A stretch of DNA of 64,000 nt, from positions 124,001 through 188,000 of the forward strand of contig WTGB01000128.1 in the NCBI GenBank assembly GCA_011523735.1, in the 5' to 3' direction. A program made the translations under genes and the position numbers. This DNA is from Chloroflexota bacterium (lineage in GTDB: Bacteria > Chloroflexota > Anaerolineae > Aggregatilineales > Phototrophicaceae). Positions 1 to 11,003 of this stretch are shown in pieces. The notes beneath the pieces were generated by a model. It made no database searches and was not told where the DNA came from. It saw only the letters and a program-made list of their open reading frames with translations. Each line of letters opens with the position of its first letter. The stretch's first letter is position 1.

Positions 1-971
<971 letters not shown>

Positions 972-1004
972 TTAGGTTAGTCTCAGGGTCGCTGAGCGCG
1001 GGGC

Positions 1005-1973
1005 TCATGCGTCCTGCAATTGTCCTCTTAAACTGTCTGCCCTGAGAATGTCTTTGGTGGTATTGTCAATTGCCTGCTGCAAGGCGTTAGCTCCACCGAC
1101 GATGTCGAGGATCTCCGCCGTGATAGCGGCCTGGCGCGCCTTGTTGTATTGCAAGGTCAAGTCGGCCGTCAGTTGGGTCGCATTGTCAGTGGCATTTTTC
1201 ATCGCTGCCATACGCGCCGCATGTTCACTGGCTTGCGCTTCAAGCAGAGCCTGGTAGAGCTGCAGTTCGGTGAAGCGCGGCACGATTTCATCAACGACTG
1301 CTTCCGCGCTCGGTTCGTAATCGTAGTTTTGGATACCGCCGCTCACGGTTGCCACGTCCTTGACATATTCGGCAGCTACCTGCTCGGCAATTGAATGCGT
1401 AGTCAGCGGCAGCCAGCCGAGAACAGCGGGGCGCTGCGCCAGCATGTTGATGAAGTCTGTATAGGCGATCAACACTTCGTCGACTTCGCCGCCGAGATAA
1501 GCGTCGATGGCAATACGGGCAATGGGCGTGATATCGGCAATCTGCGGTTCCGCCGACATATCGGTGAAAGAGGCGACGATATTGGCATTGAGCCGAGCAA
1601 GCGAGTCGCGGCCCTTGCGGCCCACCGTTACGTAGTCGACGGGTTTGCCGAGCCGGGTGGCGAAGCGCTGAGCGACGCGCAAGATATTGGCGTTATAGGC
1701 GCCGGCCAAGCCGCGGTCGGATGTGATCACAACGACCATCACGCGATTGATTTCATCGCGCTCGGTCAACAGGGGATGGAGGGGGAGATTCTTGCTGGCG
1801 GCTTGAATGTTGACTAGGATTTCCCAGGCTTTTTCAGCGAAGGCGCGGCTGGCGAGCACCCGGGCTTGGGCGCGCCGTACGCGGGAAGCTGAGACCGCTT
1901 CCAAAGCGCGGGTAATCTGCGTAATATTGCGGACGCTGCGAATACGGTTCTTGACTTCTCTGAGAGTGGGCAT
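1005..1973 (-). CDS. atpG: F1F0 ATP synthase subunit gamma
   Basis: This is the central rotor shaft of F1. The 322-residue protein opens with MPTLREVKNRIRSVRNITQ, the conserved N-terminal coiled-coil helix, and contains the typical TSDRGLAGAYNANI segment. Near the C terminus is the second coiled-coil strand (MAAMKNATDNATQL through AEILDIVGGANAL). It is somewhat longer than the common 285-295 residues, partly because about 25 residues follow the usual C-terminal EI-x-DIV-x-GA motif. A GAGGAG ribosome site precedes the ATG. It lies 32 bases after atpA and 45 bases before atpD, so the three genes form one operon. Confidence 0.97.
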   Translation of the reverse strand: MPTLREVKNRIRSVRNITQITRALEAVSASRVRRAQARVLASRAFAEKAWEILVNIQAASKNLPLHPLLTERDEINRVMVVVITSDRGLAGAYNANILRVAQRFATRLGKPVDYVTVGRKGRDSLARLNANIVASFTDMSAEPQIADITPIARIAIDAYLGGEVDEVLIAYTDFINMLAQRPAVLGWLPLTTHSIAEQVAAEYVKDVATVSGGIQNYDYEPSAEAVVDEIVPRFTELQLYQALLEAQASEHAARMAAMKNATDNATQLTADLTLQYNKARQAAITAEILDIVGGANALQQAIDNTTKDILRADSLRGQLQDA

Positions 1974-2005
1974 CTAGTGTCTCCTCTCTTCAGTTGCTGG
2001 CGACA

Positions 2006-3511
<1,506 letters not shown>

Positions 3512-3578
3512 TCGCAGGCTCCTTGCCTCAGCACATACAAATGCGGATCCGCTAATAAATCATAATGGGCTAGTATTC

Positions 3579-3598
3579 ACGCAGAACGGGTTCTGCGT
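3579..3598. repeat. Perfect 20-base inverted repeat in the atpA leader
   Basis: The arms ACGCAGAAC and GTTCTGCGT are separated by 2 bases. The site lies downstream of the predicted promoter and 68-87 bases before the atpA start codon. It could be an operator for a dimeric regulator or a hairpin in the mRNA leader. No T-run follows it on the minus strand, so it is not a usual terminator. Confidence 0.45.
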
Positions 3599-3656
3599 AT
3601 TCATTGTTTAGGTCTCAGCCCAAATGCCAACAGCAATACTGTGAGAAGTCTAGGTT

Positions 3657-3685
3657 ATTGTAACGCAGATTTCGGCGCTTGTCCA
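3657..3685 (-). promoter_or_regulatory. Predicted sigma70-type promoter of atpAGD
   Basis: On the minus strand, TGGACA (3685-3680, 5 of 6 to consensus) is separated by 17 bases from TACAAT (3662-3657, 5 of 6). Transcription would start near 3650, about 140 bases before atpA. The spacing and position fit; there is no experimental support. Confidence 0.5.
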
Positions 3686-3834
3686 TTATTTCACAAATGG
3701 ATTCAGGCGGCGGAAATCTGGTCCAGCACTCGCGCGTTTCAACTTGGCAAGCTACCGGCGCATCTATTTTGCCAGTGCAGGGACAATGCGGCAATGGGCG
3801 AAACGCCTGTGCCTCAGCGCGACGAGAAACTTGC

Positions 3835-4650
3835 TTACTGCCCCAAAGCCTGCGACCGTCGATAAGCCGCCCAAACGCCTTCGGAAAGAACGGTGCGCAA
3901 ACCGCCCTTCTCCATCTCATGCAGCGCGGCTGCGGTGGTGCCGCCCGGGCTGGTCACTTGGTTGCGGAGTTCCGCGGGATGAAGTCCGGATTGCTGGGCA
4001 TAGAGCACTGAGCCGAGCAAAGTTTGCGTCACGAGTTTTTCGGCGTCGCGGCGGGCGAAACCCATATGCACGCCGGCATCGACCAGCGCTTCCATGAACA
4101 TAAAGACGTAGGCGGGACCGGAGCCGCTTAGCGCCGTCGCCATATCCAGAAAGCTCTCGTCATTGGCGTAGATATGTTCGCCGAGGGCGCCGAGCAGGAT
4201 TTCCGCTTGTTTACGCTGATCGCTCCCGACCTCGGGCGAGGCCGTCCAGACCGTGATGCCTTGACCGATCTGACCTGGCGTATTGGGCATCGACCGCACG
4301 ATACGAACATTGAGCAAGCTATCCGCGATTGTCCTGAGCGGGACGCCGGCGACGATGCTGACGATCAAGCGGACACTGTCCACGTGACCGCGCAGTTCGG
4401 GCAGGACCGCCCCCATCGCTTGTGGCTTGACGGACAGAACCAGCACATCGGATTCGCGGGCCGCTGCCACATTGTCTGTTGTGGTTTGTATGTCGTAGCG
4501 CTCGCGCAAGGTCTCGAGGTGCGCCGCCCGCGGATCAGACGCGATGATATGGGCCGGCAGCAACAACTCTTGATGCAGCAAACCTTTGATCATCGCTTCG
4601 CCCATGACGCCGGCGCCGACAAATGCGATCTTTTCGCCGTTGAAGGCCAT
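3835..4650 (-). CDS. proC: Pyrroline-5-carboxylate reductase
   Basis: The last step of proline synthesis: NAD(P)H-dependent reduction of 1-pyrroline-5-carboxylate in the cytoplasm. The 271-residue protein has the Rossmann motif GAGVMGEA at residues 12-19, the nucleotide-domain stretch VRSMPNTP, and the C-terminal signatures SGSGPAY (175-181) and VTSPGGTT (232-239) of the dimerisation/active-site domain. AAGGTGA precedes the ATG. It is the last gene of a minus-strand group with the acetyltransferase and SDR gene upstream, 9 bases from the former. Length and motifs are normal for ProC. Confidence 0.96.
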   Translation of the reverse strand: MAFNGEKIAFVGAGVMGEAMIKGLLHQELLLPAHIIASDPRAAHLETLRERYDIQTTTDNVAAARESDVLVLSVKPQAMGAVLPELRGHVDSVRLIVSIVAGVPLRTIADSLLNVRIVRSMPNTPGQIGQGITVWTASPEVGSDQRKQAEILLGALGEHIYANDESFLDMATALSGSGPAYVFMFMEALVDAGVHMGFARRDAEKLVTQTLLGSVLYAQQSGLHPAELRNQVTSPGGTTAAALHEMEKGGLRTVLSEGVWAAYRRSQALGQ

Positions 4651-4659
4651 AGTCTCACC

Positions 4660-5544
4660 TTAATTCTTCCGATAGTTGTCATCAAAATGATGGCTTAGCA
4701 GATAGAAAGACCGGCGGCAGCCATCGTAATTGTCGGAGACAAAGTCGGTCACGATGTAGCCCGCCGCGAACATCTGACTGAAGACAGCGCGAATATGGTA
4801 GCGCCAGTCATCGGCGAGGCTGCGTTGCGACGCTTCAAGCTCGCGAAAATCCGCCGGAATTTCCACCAGGGCAAATGTCGAATTGGGGACATCGGTCATC
4901 CGCCGCGGCTGCAGCCAGTTTCCATCTGTCTCGGCGCGATTGACAATTGGCGTATTGACATTGAAGTATTGTTTCAGCGTCAGTTTGCTAGCTTTGCCCT
5001 TGGCGCGCTCCTTAACCCGCCGGTGTGTCACCCACCAATCGACAATTAGCCGATCGGCGCGCAGGCTGTCCGGCTCGTCCAAGCCAAAGTGGTTGGCCGA
5101 GAAACGTTGAATGACGCCGCCCAGCTTGCGAATGTTGAGATGCGCGTTCGCCGCCAGCATAGGATCGACTGTCCAAGTAACAAGGCGAATGGCTTGTTTT
5201 AAGGCGATGTCACGCTGAGCCATCTTCAGGCGAAAGCCGATATTTTGCCCGCGATACTGTGGCAGGACGAGCATGCGTTTGGACATGATCAGCAAGTTCG
5301 CCATAGCGGGCCGCGCATCCTGATCATCAATGTCGATATCGGTGCCGATAAAACCCATAACGAAGCCGACAAGTCGCGGACCATCGTAGGCGCCAATGAT
5401 ATGACCGCCATAATGAGATATCGAGTGCAGCATATGTCGGGGAACAAGGTTGCCGGCGTCATCACCCCAATAGACTTTTTGAAGCTCTACCGCCTGATCA
5501 TGTTGCTCGCGCTGTAGAAGGCGTTCGATTCGTATTGCACCCAT
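4660..5544 (-). CDS. GNAT-superfamily acetyltransferase-like protein (COG3375-like)
   Basis: A 294-residue protein with an N-terminal acetyltransferase-like domain (LVGFVMGFIGT, then VLPQYRGQNIGFRLKMAQRD, which resembles the acetyl-CoA binding RGxGxG segment with altered glycines) and a C-terminal half rich in tryptophan and arginine. It resembles the family of predicted acetyltransferases around COG3375; the substrate is unknown. The frame is open further upstream (to 5595), but ATG 5544, only 4 bases after the stop of the preceding SDR gene, gives the more natural start. The tight spacing implies translational coupling with the SDR gene and probably cotranscription with proC. Confidence 0.7.
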   Translation of the reverse strand: MGAIRIERLLQREQHDQAVELQKVYWGDDAGNLVPRHMLHSISHYGGHIIGAYDGPRLVGFVMGFIGTDIDIDDQDARPAMANLLIMSKRMLVLPQYRGQNIGFRLKMAQRDIALKQAIRLVTWTVDPMLAANAHLNIRKLGGVIQRFSANHFGLDEPDSLRADRLIVDWWVTHRRVKERAKGKASKLTLKQYFNVNTPIVNRAETDGNWLQPRRMTDVPNSTFALVEIPADFRELEASQRSLADDWRYHIRAVFSQMFAAGYIVTDFVSDNYDGCRRSFYLLSHHFDDNYRKN

Positions 5545-5548
5545 GTCG

Positions 5549-6520
5549 TCACCCGGCGAACCAAGCGGCGCGGGGCCGGCGGCGGAAGGTGCCACGCAGC
5601 GCCACAGCGAAATGACGCCCCTGCGGCAAATAGGTCAGGAGAGTCTCCTCAAAGCGCCGCGGCTGAAAACCAAAGTAATCGTAGGTATTGCCAAGTGGCG
5701 CCGTGCGATTCGCCGCCAAGATATCCAGCCATTGGCTTGTCATAAGTGAGCGGGGAAGCAGGCGGCTGTATATATGAGTGATCCAACGCAGCAAATAAGG
5801 CGGCAGGCTAACCAGGATTCGCCGCATACCAGTCACGCGCATAATGGTCCGCATCAGATCATGCAAGGACATATATTCGGCGCCGCCGATTTCTACTGTG
5901 GTATCCACCAGTCTAATTAGGTTCAAACTACGATAGATAGCTTCCACCAAATCGTCAATATAGATGGGATGCAAGACTGTCTCGCCGCTACCGGGCATGA
6001 GGAAAAATGCCGGGTTAATACGCAGCATGCTGGCAATATGGTTTATGAAGGCGTCTTCCGATGAATACACAATGCCGCTGCGGATGATGGTGAAGGCGAC
6101 ACCACTGTTGCGGAGGATATACTCCACTTCGCCTTTGACCCGATGAAGGGTGTAAGCCGAAGACGGGGCAGCCCCCAACTGGCTAAGGGTAATGATGCGC
6201 CCGACACGTGCGGCCCGCGCGACAGCCGCCAGCGCCCGCGCGCCAGCCAACTCCACTTGTTCCAGATCACGCCGCCTGCCCCACCACATGGCGTTTTCCA
6301 GGTGGATCACCGCGTGACAGCCGGTAACCGCGCGAAAGAACGCCTCTTCGTCGGTGACAGTGCCAATAACGACCTCGGGCGCGTATGGATTGCCGGTATC
6401 CCAGGGCAAGCGACGCAGTTGTCGCTCCATAAGCAGGCAGCGCGTGGGCAAAGCCTCCTTCATCATGCGTTGCACAAGGCGCCGCCCGACCAGCCCGGTC
6501 GCGCCAGTTATCAGAATCAT
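5549..6520 (-). CDS. NAD(P)-binding SDR-family protein (extended/atypical epimerase type)
   Basis: A 323-residue protein starting MILITGATGLVGRRLVQRM with the classical TGATGxxG nucleotide-binding motif. It then has an extended-SDR core (VIHLENAMWW, ITLSQLGAAPSS, and YTLHRVKGEVE where a YxxxK-like pair would be expected). The C-terminal half resembles the NmrA/NDUFA9-like atypical SDRs, which often act as NAD(P)-dependent reductases or assembly factors rather than sugar epimerases. The substrate cannot be named. It is the first gene of the SDR-acetyltransferase-proC group, with its own promoter at 6581-6609 and a divergent fabF gene upstream. Confidence 0.8.
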   Translation of the reverse strand: MILITGATGLVGRRLVQRMMKEALPTRCLLMERQLRRLPWDTGNPYAPEVVIGTVTDEEAFFRAVTGCHAVIHLENAMWWGRRRDLEQVELAGARALAAVARAARVGRIITLSQLGAAPSSAYTLHRVKGEVEYILRNSGVAFTIIRSGIVYSSEDAFINHIASMLRINPAFFLMPGSGETVLHPIYIDDLVEAIYRSLNLIRLVDTTVEIGGAEYMSLHDLMRTIMRVTGMRRILVSLPPYLLRWITHIYSRLLPRSLMTSQWLDILAANRTAPLGNTYDYFGFQPRRFEETLLTYLPQGRHFAVALRGTFRRRPRAAWFAG

Positions 6521-6580
6521 GAAATGCCTGTGACACCCTGACTATAGACTTATCCTGCTACTGAGCAGGTTGAAGCCCGT

Positions 6581-6609
6581 ATTATAAGTGGCTATGTGCG
6601 GCCTGTAAA
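6581..6609 (-). promoter_or_regulatory. Predicted promoter for the SDR-GNAT-proC operon
   Basis: The minus strand carries TTTACA (6609-6604), 17 bases, then TATAAT (6586-6581, perfect). Just downstream is an inverted repeat CCTGC-N6-GCAGG (6554-6569) near the expected transcription start. The SDR start codon is 60 bases downstream. A TACAAT at 6634-6639 could serve the divergent fabF gene, but I see no good -35 for it. Confidence 0.5.
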
Positions 6610-6684
6610 GCAACGGAAGCGGCGACAAGGTGTTACAATAAATGTGACGTCGCGGCATACGCGAAGCCCGAATTGGAGGAGCGC

Positions 6685-7938
6685 TTGGAAAAAACAAGAG
6701 TCGTCATCACCGGCATGGGTATCGTATGCCCGACGGGCAATAATGTAACGGAGGCATGGAAGAATACGGCTTCCGGGACGAATGGTATTGGCTATATCTC
6801 TCGCTATGACCGGGCGCTGACACAGAATCAATTGGCTGGCGAAGTAAAGAAATTTGATCCGGACGCGCTATTCGGCCGGAAAGAAGCGCGGCGGATGGAT
6901 CGCGTCGCTCAGTTCGCGCTGGAAGCCAGCCGACAAGCGATGGAAGACAGCGGCCTGATCATCAACGAAGATAATATGTACGATGTCGGATGCATCATCG
7001 GTTCGGGCGTTGGCGGTATCAACTCTTTCGTAGAGGCGCAGCAGGGCATTGATACGCGGGGGCATCGGGGTATAAAGCCACTCGCCATCCCCAAAATACT
7101 CAGTGATTCCTGCTCGGGCACGGTGTCGATGACCTATAATTTTCGGGGACCCAATCATTGTATCGTTACCGCCTGCGCCTCGGGCAACAACTCCATTGGC
7201 GAGGCTATGCATATTATTCGCCGCGGCGATGCCAAAGCCATGGTGGCTGGCGCTTCAGAAGCGGCGATCGTCCCGCTCTGCGTGGCCGGTTTCAATAATA
7301 TGACCGCTTTGAGCCGCAACGACGATCCGGCTACGGCGTCCCGTCCTTTTGATTTAAATCGCGACGGCTTTGTGCCGGGCGAAGGCGCGGGTATCTTGGT
7401 GCTGGAAGCCTTGGAGCATGCCCAGGAGCGCGGGGCGAAGATTTACGCCGAACTGATGGGATACGGGCATACTTCGGATGCTTACCATATCACCGCGCCG
7501 ATGGAAACCGGGGAAGGCGCAGCTAAGGCGGTTGAATTCGCCCTGCGCGATGCCGAGCTTAGGCCAGACGATGTTGACTATATTAACGCGCATGGCACAA
7601 GCACGCCTTTGAACGATGCCGCGGAAACCAACGCGCTTAAGCGCTCGCTCGGCGAAACGGTCTATAACATACCGGTCAGTTCGACAAAGTCGATGACCGG
7701 GCATTTGCTTGGCGGCGGCGCTGCGATTGAGGCGATCTTTTGCATTATGGCGATTCAGGAAAACTTCATCCCGCCGACAATTCATCTGGAGGAACCGGAT
7801 CCGGCCTGTGATCTGAACTACGTGCCAAATGTCGGAATCCGACACGAGGTTGATTATGCCATGTCAAACGCATTTGGCTTTGGCGGGCACAATGCCGTGG
7901 TCATTTTTGGCGAATACAGAGACAATGGCAACTTTTGA
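6685..7938 (+). CDS. fabF: Beta-ketoacyl-[acyl-carrier-protein] synthase II
   Basis: A condensing enzyme of fatty acid elongation: it joins malonyl-ACP to acyl-ACP in the cytoplasm. The thiolase-fold protein has the Cys nucleophile in TACASGNNSIG and the two catalytic His in NAHGTSTPLND and MTGHLLGGGAA, with C-terminal NAFGFGGHN. The frame is open from a TTG at 6673, but GGAGGAG at 6675-6681 would lie inside that extension. The TTG at 6685 is therefore the better start (417 residues, normal for FabF, first residues MEKTRVVITGMGIV). The fabH start overlaps the end of this gene. No acpP or fabD lies beside it. Confidence 0.95.
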   Translation: MEKTRVVITGMGIVCPTGNNVTEAWKNTASGTNGIGYISRYDRALTQNQLAGEVKKFDPDALFGRKEARRMDRVAQFALEASRQAMEDSGLIINEDNMYDVGCIIGSGVGGINSFVEAQQGIDTRGHRGIKPLAIPKILSDSCSGTVSMTYNFRGPNHCIVTACASGNNSIGEAMHIIRRGDAKAMVAGASEAAIVPLCVAGFNNMTALSRNDDPATASRPFDLNRDGFVPGEGAGILVLEALEHAQERGAKIYAELMGYGHTSDAYHITAPMETGEGAAKAVEFALRDAELRPDDVDYINAHGTSTPLNDAAETNALKRSLGETVYNIPVSSTKSMTGHLLGGGAAIEAIFCIMAIQENFIPPTIHLEEPDPACDLNYVPNVGIRHEVDYAMSNAFGFGGHNAVVIFGEYRDNGNF

Positions 7939-9100
7939 ACAACGATCCGACCAGGATGACGGTTTAGCAGCGAGGCGCTACGCGCATATCATCGGCTGGG
8001 GCATGGCCGTGCCAGATACTGTTCTCAGCAATGATGAGCTTTCAACGTTTGTGGAAACGAACGACGAATGGATCTTCGCTCGAACGGGCATACGTCAGCG
8101 CTATATCGCCGATGAAAGCGAGTCTACCGCAACCCTCGCATACCGCGCCGCGCAGCAAGCTCTGGAAGTGGCTGATATTTTGCCAACCGACCTGGACTTG
8201 ATTGTGGTCGCGACATCTACGCCGGAGAATATCTTTCCCAGCACCGCCAGCCTGGTGCAAGATTGGCTGAATGCGCACGAGGCGGGCGCCTTTGATTTGA
8301 GCGCGGCTTGTTCGGGATTTGTCTACGCCTTGAATATGGCGGCTGATTCAATTCGGGCTGGTTCAATTCGGGCGGCGCTGGTCATCGGTGCCGAGACGAT
8401 GAGCAGAATACTGGATTGGCAAGATCGCAGCACCTGTATTCTCTTCGGTGATGGCGCTGGCGCAGTCGTCTTGCAAGCCAGCGAGTCTCCCGGTGGCGTG
8501 CTTTCAAGTGTGCTTAGGTCCGATGGCGCAGGTGGCGACCTCCTGGCAATTCCCAGCGTCGGCAGCATTGATGCGAATGAATCACGCGCGGGCTCAAATG
8601 GTTACAAGTTATACAAAATGTATATGGCTGGCGGCGAAGTCTTCAAGTTCGCCACCAGAGTCGTCAGCGAGAGCATCGAACAGACTTGCAAGTTAGCGGG
8701 AATCTCGGTCAAGGATATCGATCTGGTGATACCGCACCAGGCCAATCTTCGTATCTTGCAAGCCGCGTCGCGCAAGTTGGGCATCGATATCAGGAAGTTC
8801 ATGAACAATGTTGAGCACTATGGCAACACGTCGGCGGCCTCCATCCCGATCGCGTTATGCGATGCCATCGAGCAGAAGCGAATTCAAGACAAAAATCATA
8901 TTGCATTGGTGGGATTTGGCGGGGGCTTGACCTGGGCGGCGATGGTCATTCGCTGGGGCGTCCCCAAACCGAGCGAACAACACAGCTCGCTTCTCAATCG
9001 CCAACGGCGCCATGTACAGTATCGCATCGCAAAATGGAGATCTCGTTCCCGCCGGTGGCGGCGGCGCGTCAACCGCAAGGTGTGGGACATTCGCTCCTGA
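7925..9100 (+). CDS. fabH: Beta-ketoacyl-[acyl-carrier-protein] synthase III
   Basis: It starts fatty acid synthesis by condensing acyl-CoA with malonyl-ACP. The catalytic triad is visible: Cys in SAACSGFVYAL, His in IPHQANLRI and Asn in YGNTSAASIP, followed by the usual ending GFGGGLTWAA. I chose ATG 7925, which overlaps the fabF stop by 14 bases; the frame is open further upstream inside fabF, but that part has no FabH similarity. The protein (391 residues) is longer than the usual 310-330: about 20 extra residues precede the core, and about 45 follow it, very rich in arginine. Substrate preference (acetyl or branched) cannot be read. Confidence 0.93.
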   Translation: MATFEQRSDQDDGLAARRYAHIIGWGMAVPDTVLSNDELSTFVETNDEWIFARTGIRQRYIADESESTATLAYRAAQQALEVADILPTDLDLIVVATSTPENIFPSTASLVQDWLNAHEAGAFDLSAACSGFVYALNMAADSIRAGSIRAALVIGAETMSRILDWQDRSTCILFGDGAGAVVLQASESPGGVLSSVLRSDGAGGDLLAIPSVGSIDANESRAGSNGYKLYKMYMAGGEVFKFATRVVSESIEQTCKLAGISVKDIDLVIPHQANLRILQAASRKLGIDIRKFMNNVEHYGNTSAASIPIALCDAIEQKRIQDKNHIALVGFGGGLTWAAMVIRWGVPKPSEQHSSLLNRQRRHVQYRIAKWRSRSRRWRRRVNRKVWDIRS

Positions 9101-9229
9101 AGTCGCAATTGTTCAGCGTGGATTGGCTGAAAACGGGCAAGCGCGTTTGCACGAGTCTGTGAGTACGTCGCAAGGCGATGGAGTTTCCAGCGAGCGCGAG
9201 CAACTCACAGAGACCTGGAATCAAGCTGG

Positions 9230-10021
9230 TCAGCGAACTGGCGTCAATGTGGGCAGAGGATCTGAAATGTAAATGTGTACCAGGCAAGATGCCTTCAGGG
9301 TATTTGTAATATCGTATACCATCAGGCGAAACTGGTACTCGCCCGGCTCATAACCCGCGGGCACAAATAGGCTAAATTCCGCTGTTTCACGGACCTCGAT
9401 GAGTTGGTCATCTATCAGTTGAAAACTACCCCGCGTGCTAGGTCCATTAATCTCAACAGACGCGTATGAGAATTGGTCGGTGAATACTGTGCCGACGACC
9501 GGGACAGGTTGAAAGACGCGCATGCCATTACCAGGTATCAGCAAATGGGCTTGTGGCGAATTGCAGCCCACTGGCGGATCGGCCGGGATGATCGTGCCGA
9601 CGGCGGTGGGTGTGGGCAGAGGTGTGGCCAGTATCTGGTCGGCGATATCGACTGAGCGCGGCAGGGCAACCGGATCTATGCCCAGGTCAGAGACGGGCCG
9701 AGCCGGGACAGGCGTCTCAAATATGCCGTCTTCGGCTCGCGCCTCGTCGAGCAATGCTTGTAATCGACGCTCGTCGAGCAATTCCGGAACGACCACCAGT
9801 TGGACACCGACGATGATAATCACGAGTTCGAGTAGAAAAATGATGATCGTAATCGCGTTGCTGCGCCGGTAGCGGGCAAGATCGCGTTCTAACTCAAAAT
9901 ACGATGATCGGTATTCTTCCCCCTGGATGAGATAGCGCCGCAGCGCAAAGAGGATGCCGGCGGCGATCAGAAAATAGATGCCGATTGCGATCTGGTCAAT
10001 GAGCGCAATTATGGCAGTCAT
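9230..10021 (-). CDS. Membrane protein with two N-terminal helices and an extracytoplasmic Ig-like domain
   Basis: Of unknown function. The 263-residue protein has two transmembrane segments (about residues 4-27 and 56-80) separated by a charged loop, then a Pro/Thr-rich linker (TPLPTPTA) and a C-terminal domain of about 110 residues bounded by two cysteines (VGCNSP and KASCLVH). Its pattern (LLIPGNGMRV, PVVGTVF, YEPGEYQFRLMVYD) looks like a beta-sandwich of the kind common on Chloroflexota envelope proteins. The start codon overlaps the stop of the purine nucleoside phosphorylase gene by 4 bases (ATGA), so translation of the two is coupled, although no functional link is evident. Confidence 0.7.
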   Translation of the reverse strand: MTAIIALIDQIAIGIYFLIAAGILFALRRYLIQGEEYRSSYFELERDLARYRRSNAITIIIFLLELVIIIVGVQLVVVPELLDERRLQALLDEARAEDGIFETPVPARPVSDLGIDPVALPRSVDIADQILATPLPTPTAVGTIIPADPPVGCNSPQAHLLIPGNGMRVFQPVPVVGTVFTDQFSYASVEINGPSTRGSFQLIDDQLIEVRETAEFSLFVPAGYEPGEYQFRLMVYDITNTLKASCLVHIYISDPLPTLTPVR

Positions 10022-10857
10022 GTCGGGAAATTTCGAAGCAGGCCTTTCAGTATGGTGGTTAAGCGCGGCACGATAATCTCCGCCGCTTCCAGGACCTCTA
10101 GGTGATTGGTTTCAAGATTGCTGTCGACCGCGTCAATAGCGACATTGGTGACGCCGGAGCAGGCCATGACGCGCATGCCCGCGTGGCGCGCCACCAGGAC
10201 TTCGTGCACAGTAGACATGCCGACTGTATCGCCGCCGAGAACACGTATCATCCGGATCTCGGCCGGCGTTTCGAAAGCGGGACCGGACAGGCCGCAGTAG
10301 ACGCCGCTATGCAGTGGAATATTACGCTCGCGCGCAATTTCCAGCGCCCGCTGACGCAAATGGCGGTCATAGGCTTGCGCCATACCGACAAATCGTTCGC
10401 CCATATCGTCATCATTCGGTCCCATCAAGGGGTTGGCACCGACCATACCGGGCAGGTTTATATGATCTTCCAGAAGCATCAGATCGCCCACTCTATAGGC
10501 CGGGTTTACGCCGCCGGCCGCGTTGGTCAATATGACGGAGTGAATACCCAATTCCTTCATCACACGAATTGGAAACGTGACTTGTTGGGGCGTGTAGCCC
10601 TCATAAAAATGTGCCCGGCCCTGCTGCGCGGCGACGATTTGGCCTTCCAGTTCGCCAACGACAAGATTGCCTTGATGGCCGTGCACGGTCGCTTGGGGCC
10701 AGCCCGGGATGTCCGCGTAGGGCACGATGGTACGCCGCCCCAGCGTATCGGCTAAGGTGCCCAAGCCCGAGCCGAGCACCAAGCCGATCGTTGGCTGTAA
10801 ATCTGTCCGTCCGCGTATGAGGTCTGCCGCTCGCTGATAATCTTGACGCTGGTGCAA
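10018..10857 (-). CDS. punA: Purine nucleoside phosphorylase
   Basis: Phosphorolysis of purine nucleosides to free base and (deoxy)ribose 1-phosphate, cytoplasmic. Family signatures are GLVLGSGLG, the phosphate-site GRAHFYEGY, LTNAAGGVNP, GLSGPAFETPAEI, DTVGMSTVHE and the base-site SGVTNVAID, all of the trimeric PNP class acting on guanosine/inosine. The frame runs back to an ATG at 10995, but that extension is unlike PNP and covers the divergent channel promoter. TTG at 10857, preceded by GGAGTGGAG, gives 279 residues, the family norm; ATG 10941 is another option. It lies about 2 kb from the purine island and would feed it with bases. Confidence 0.92.
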   Translation of the reverse strand: MHQRQDYQRAADLIRGRTDLQPTIGLVLGSGLGTLADTLGRRTIVPYADIPGWPQATVHGHQGNLVVGELEGQIVAAQQGRAHFYEGYTPQQVTFPIRVMKELGIHSVILTNAAGGVNPAYRVGDLMLLEDHINLPGMVGANPLMGPNDDDMGERFVGMAQAYDRHLRQRALEIARERNIPLHSGVYCGLSGPAFETPAEIRMIRVLGGDTVGMSTVHEVLVARHAGMRVMACSGVTNVAIDAVDSNLETNHLEVLEAAEIIVPRLTTILKGLLRNFPT

Positions 10858-10942
10858 TTCTCCACTCCGATTCTCTAGTTTGGCGACGCCGAGCGCACTA
10901 GAAAAATCGCGGGCCGCCGCATGTCCACTGAATACAGTCATA

Positions 10943-10972
10943 TTATCACAACTTAGGGTTCTCCGATATAAT
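10943..10972 (+). promoter_or_regulatory. Predicted promoter of the potassium channel gene
   Basis: TTATCA (10943-10948, 4 of 6) is followed after 18 bases by a perfect TATAAT (10967-10972). The start codon is at 11004. AAGGGG at 10997-11002 is very close to that ATG, so TTG 11013 is an alternative start. Confidence 0.5.
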
Positions 10973-11003
10973 GACGAAAGGCGCCTGACTAACATGAAGG
11001 GGT

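Larger units (their letters stand above)
3512..3834. other. Non-coding leader and promoter region of atpAGD
   Basis: These 323 bases separate the atpA start from the proC stop. Reading the minus strand, they contain a sigma70-like promoter (3657-3685), a predicted leader of about 140 bases, a perfect 20-base inverted repeat (3579-3598) and a second perfect palindrome GCGGATCCGC (3543-3552). Open frames crossing the region have no motif or ribosome site and continue antisense into proC, so I do not call a gene. I saw no clear terminator for proC. Confidence 0.5.

Noticed and set aside
3579-3598. LexA/SOS box of the Gram-positive type (GAAC-N4-GTTC)
   Set aside because: The spacer between GAAC and GTTC is 2 bases, not 4, and the gene is atpA, not an SOS gene.
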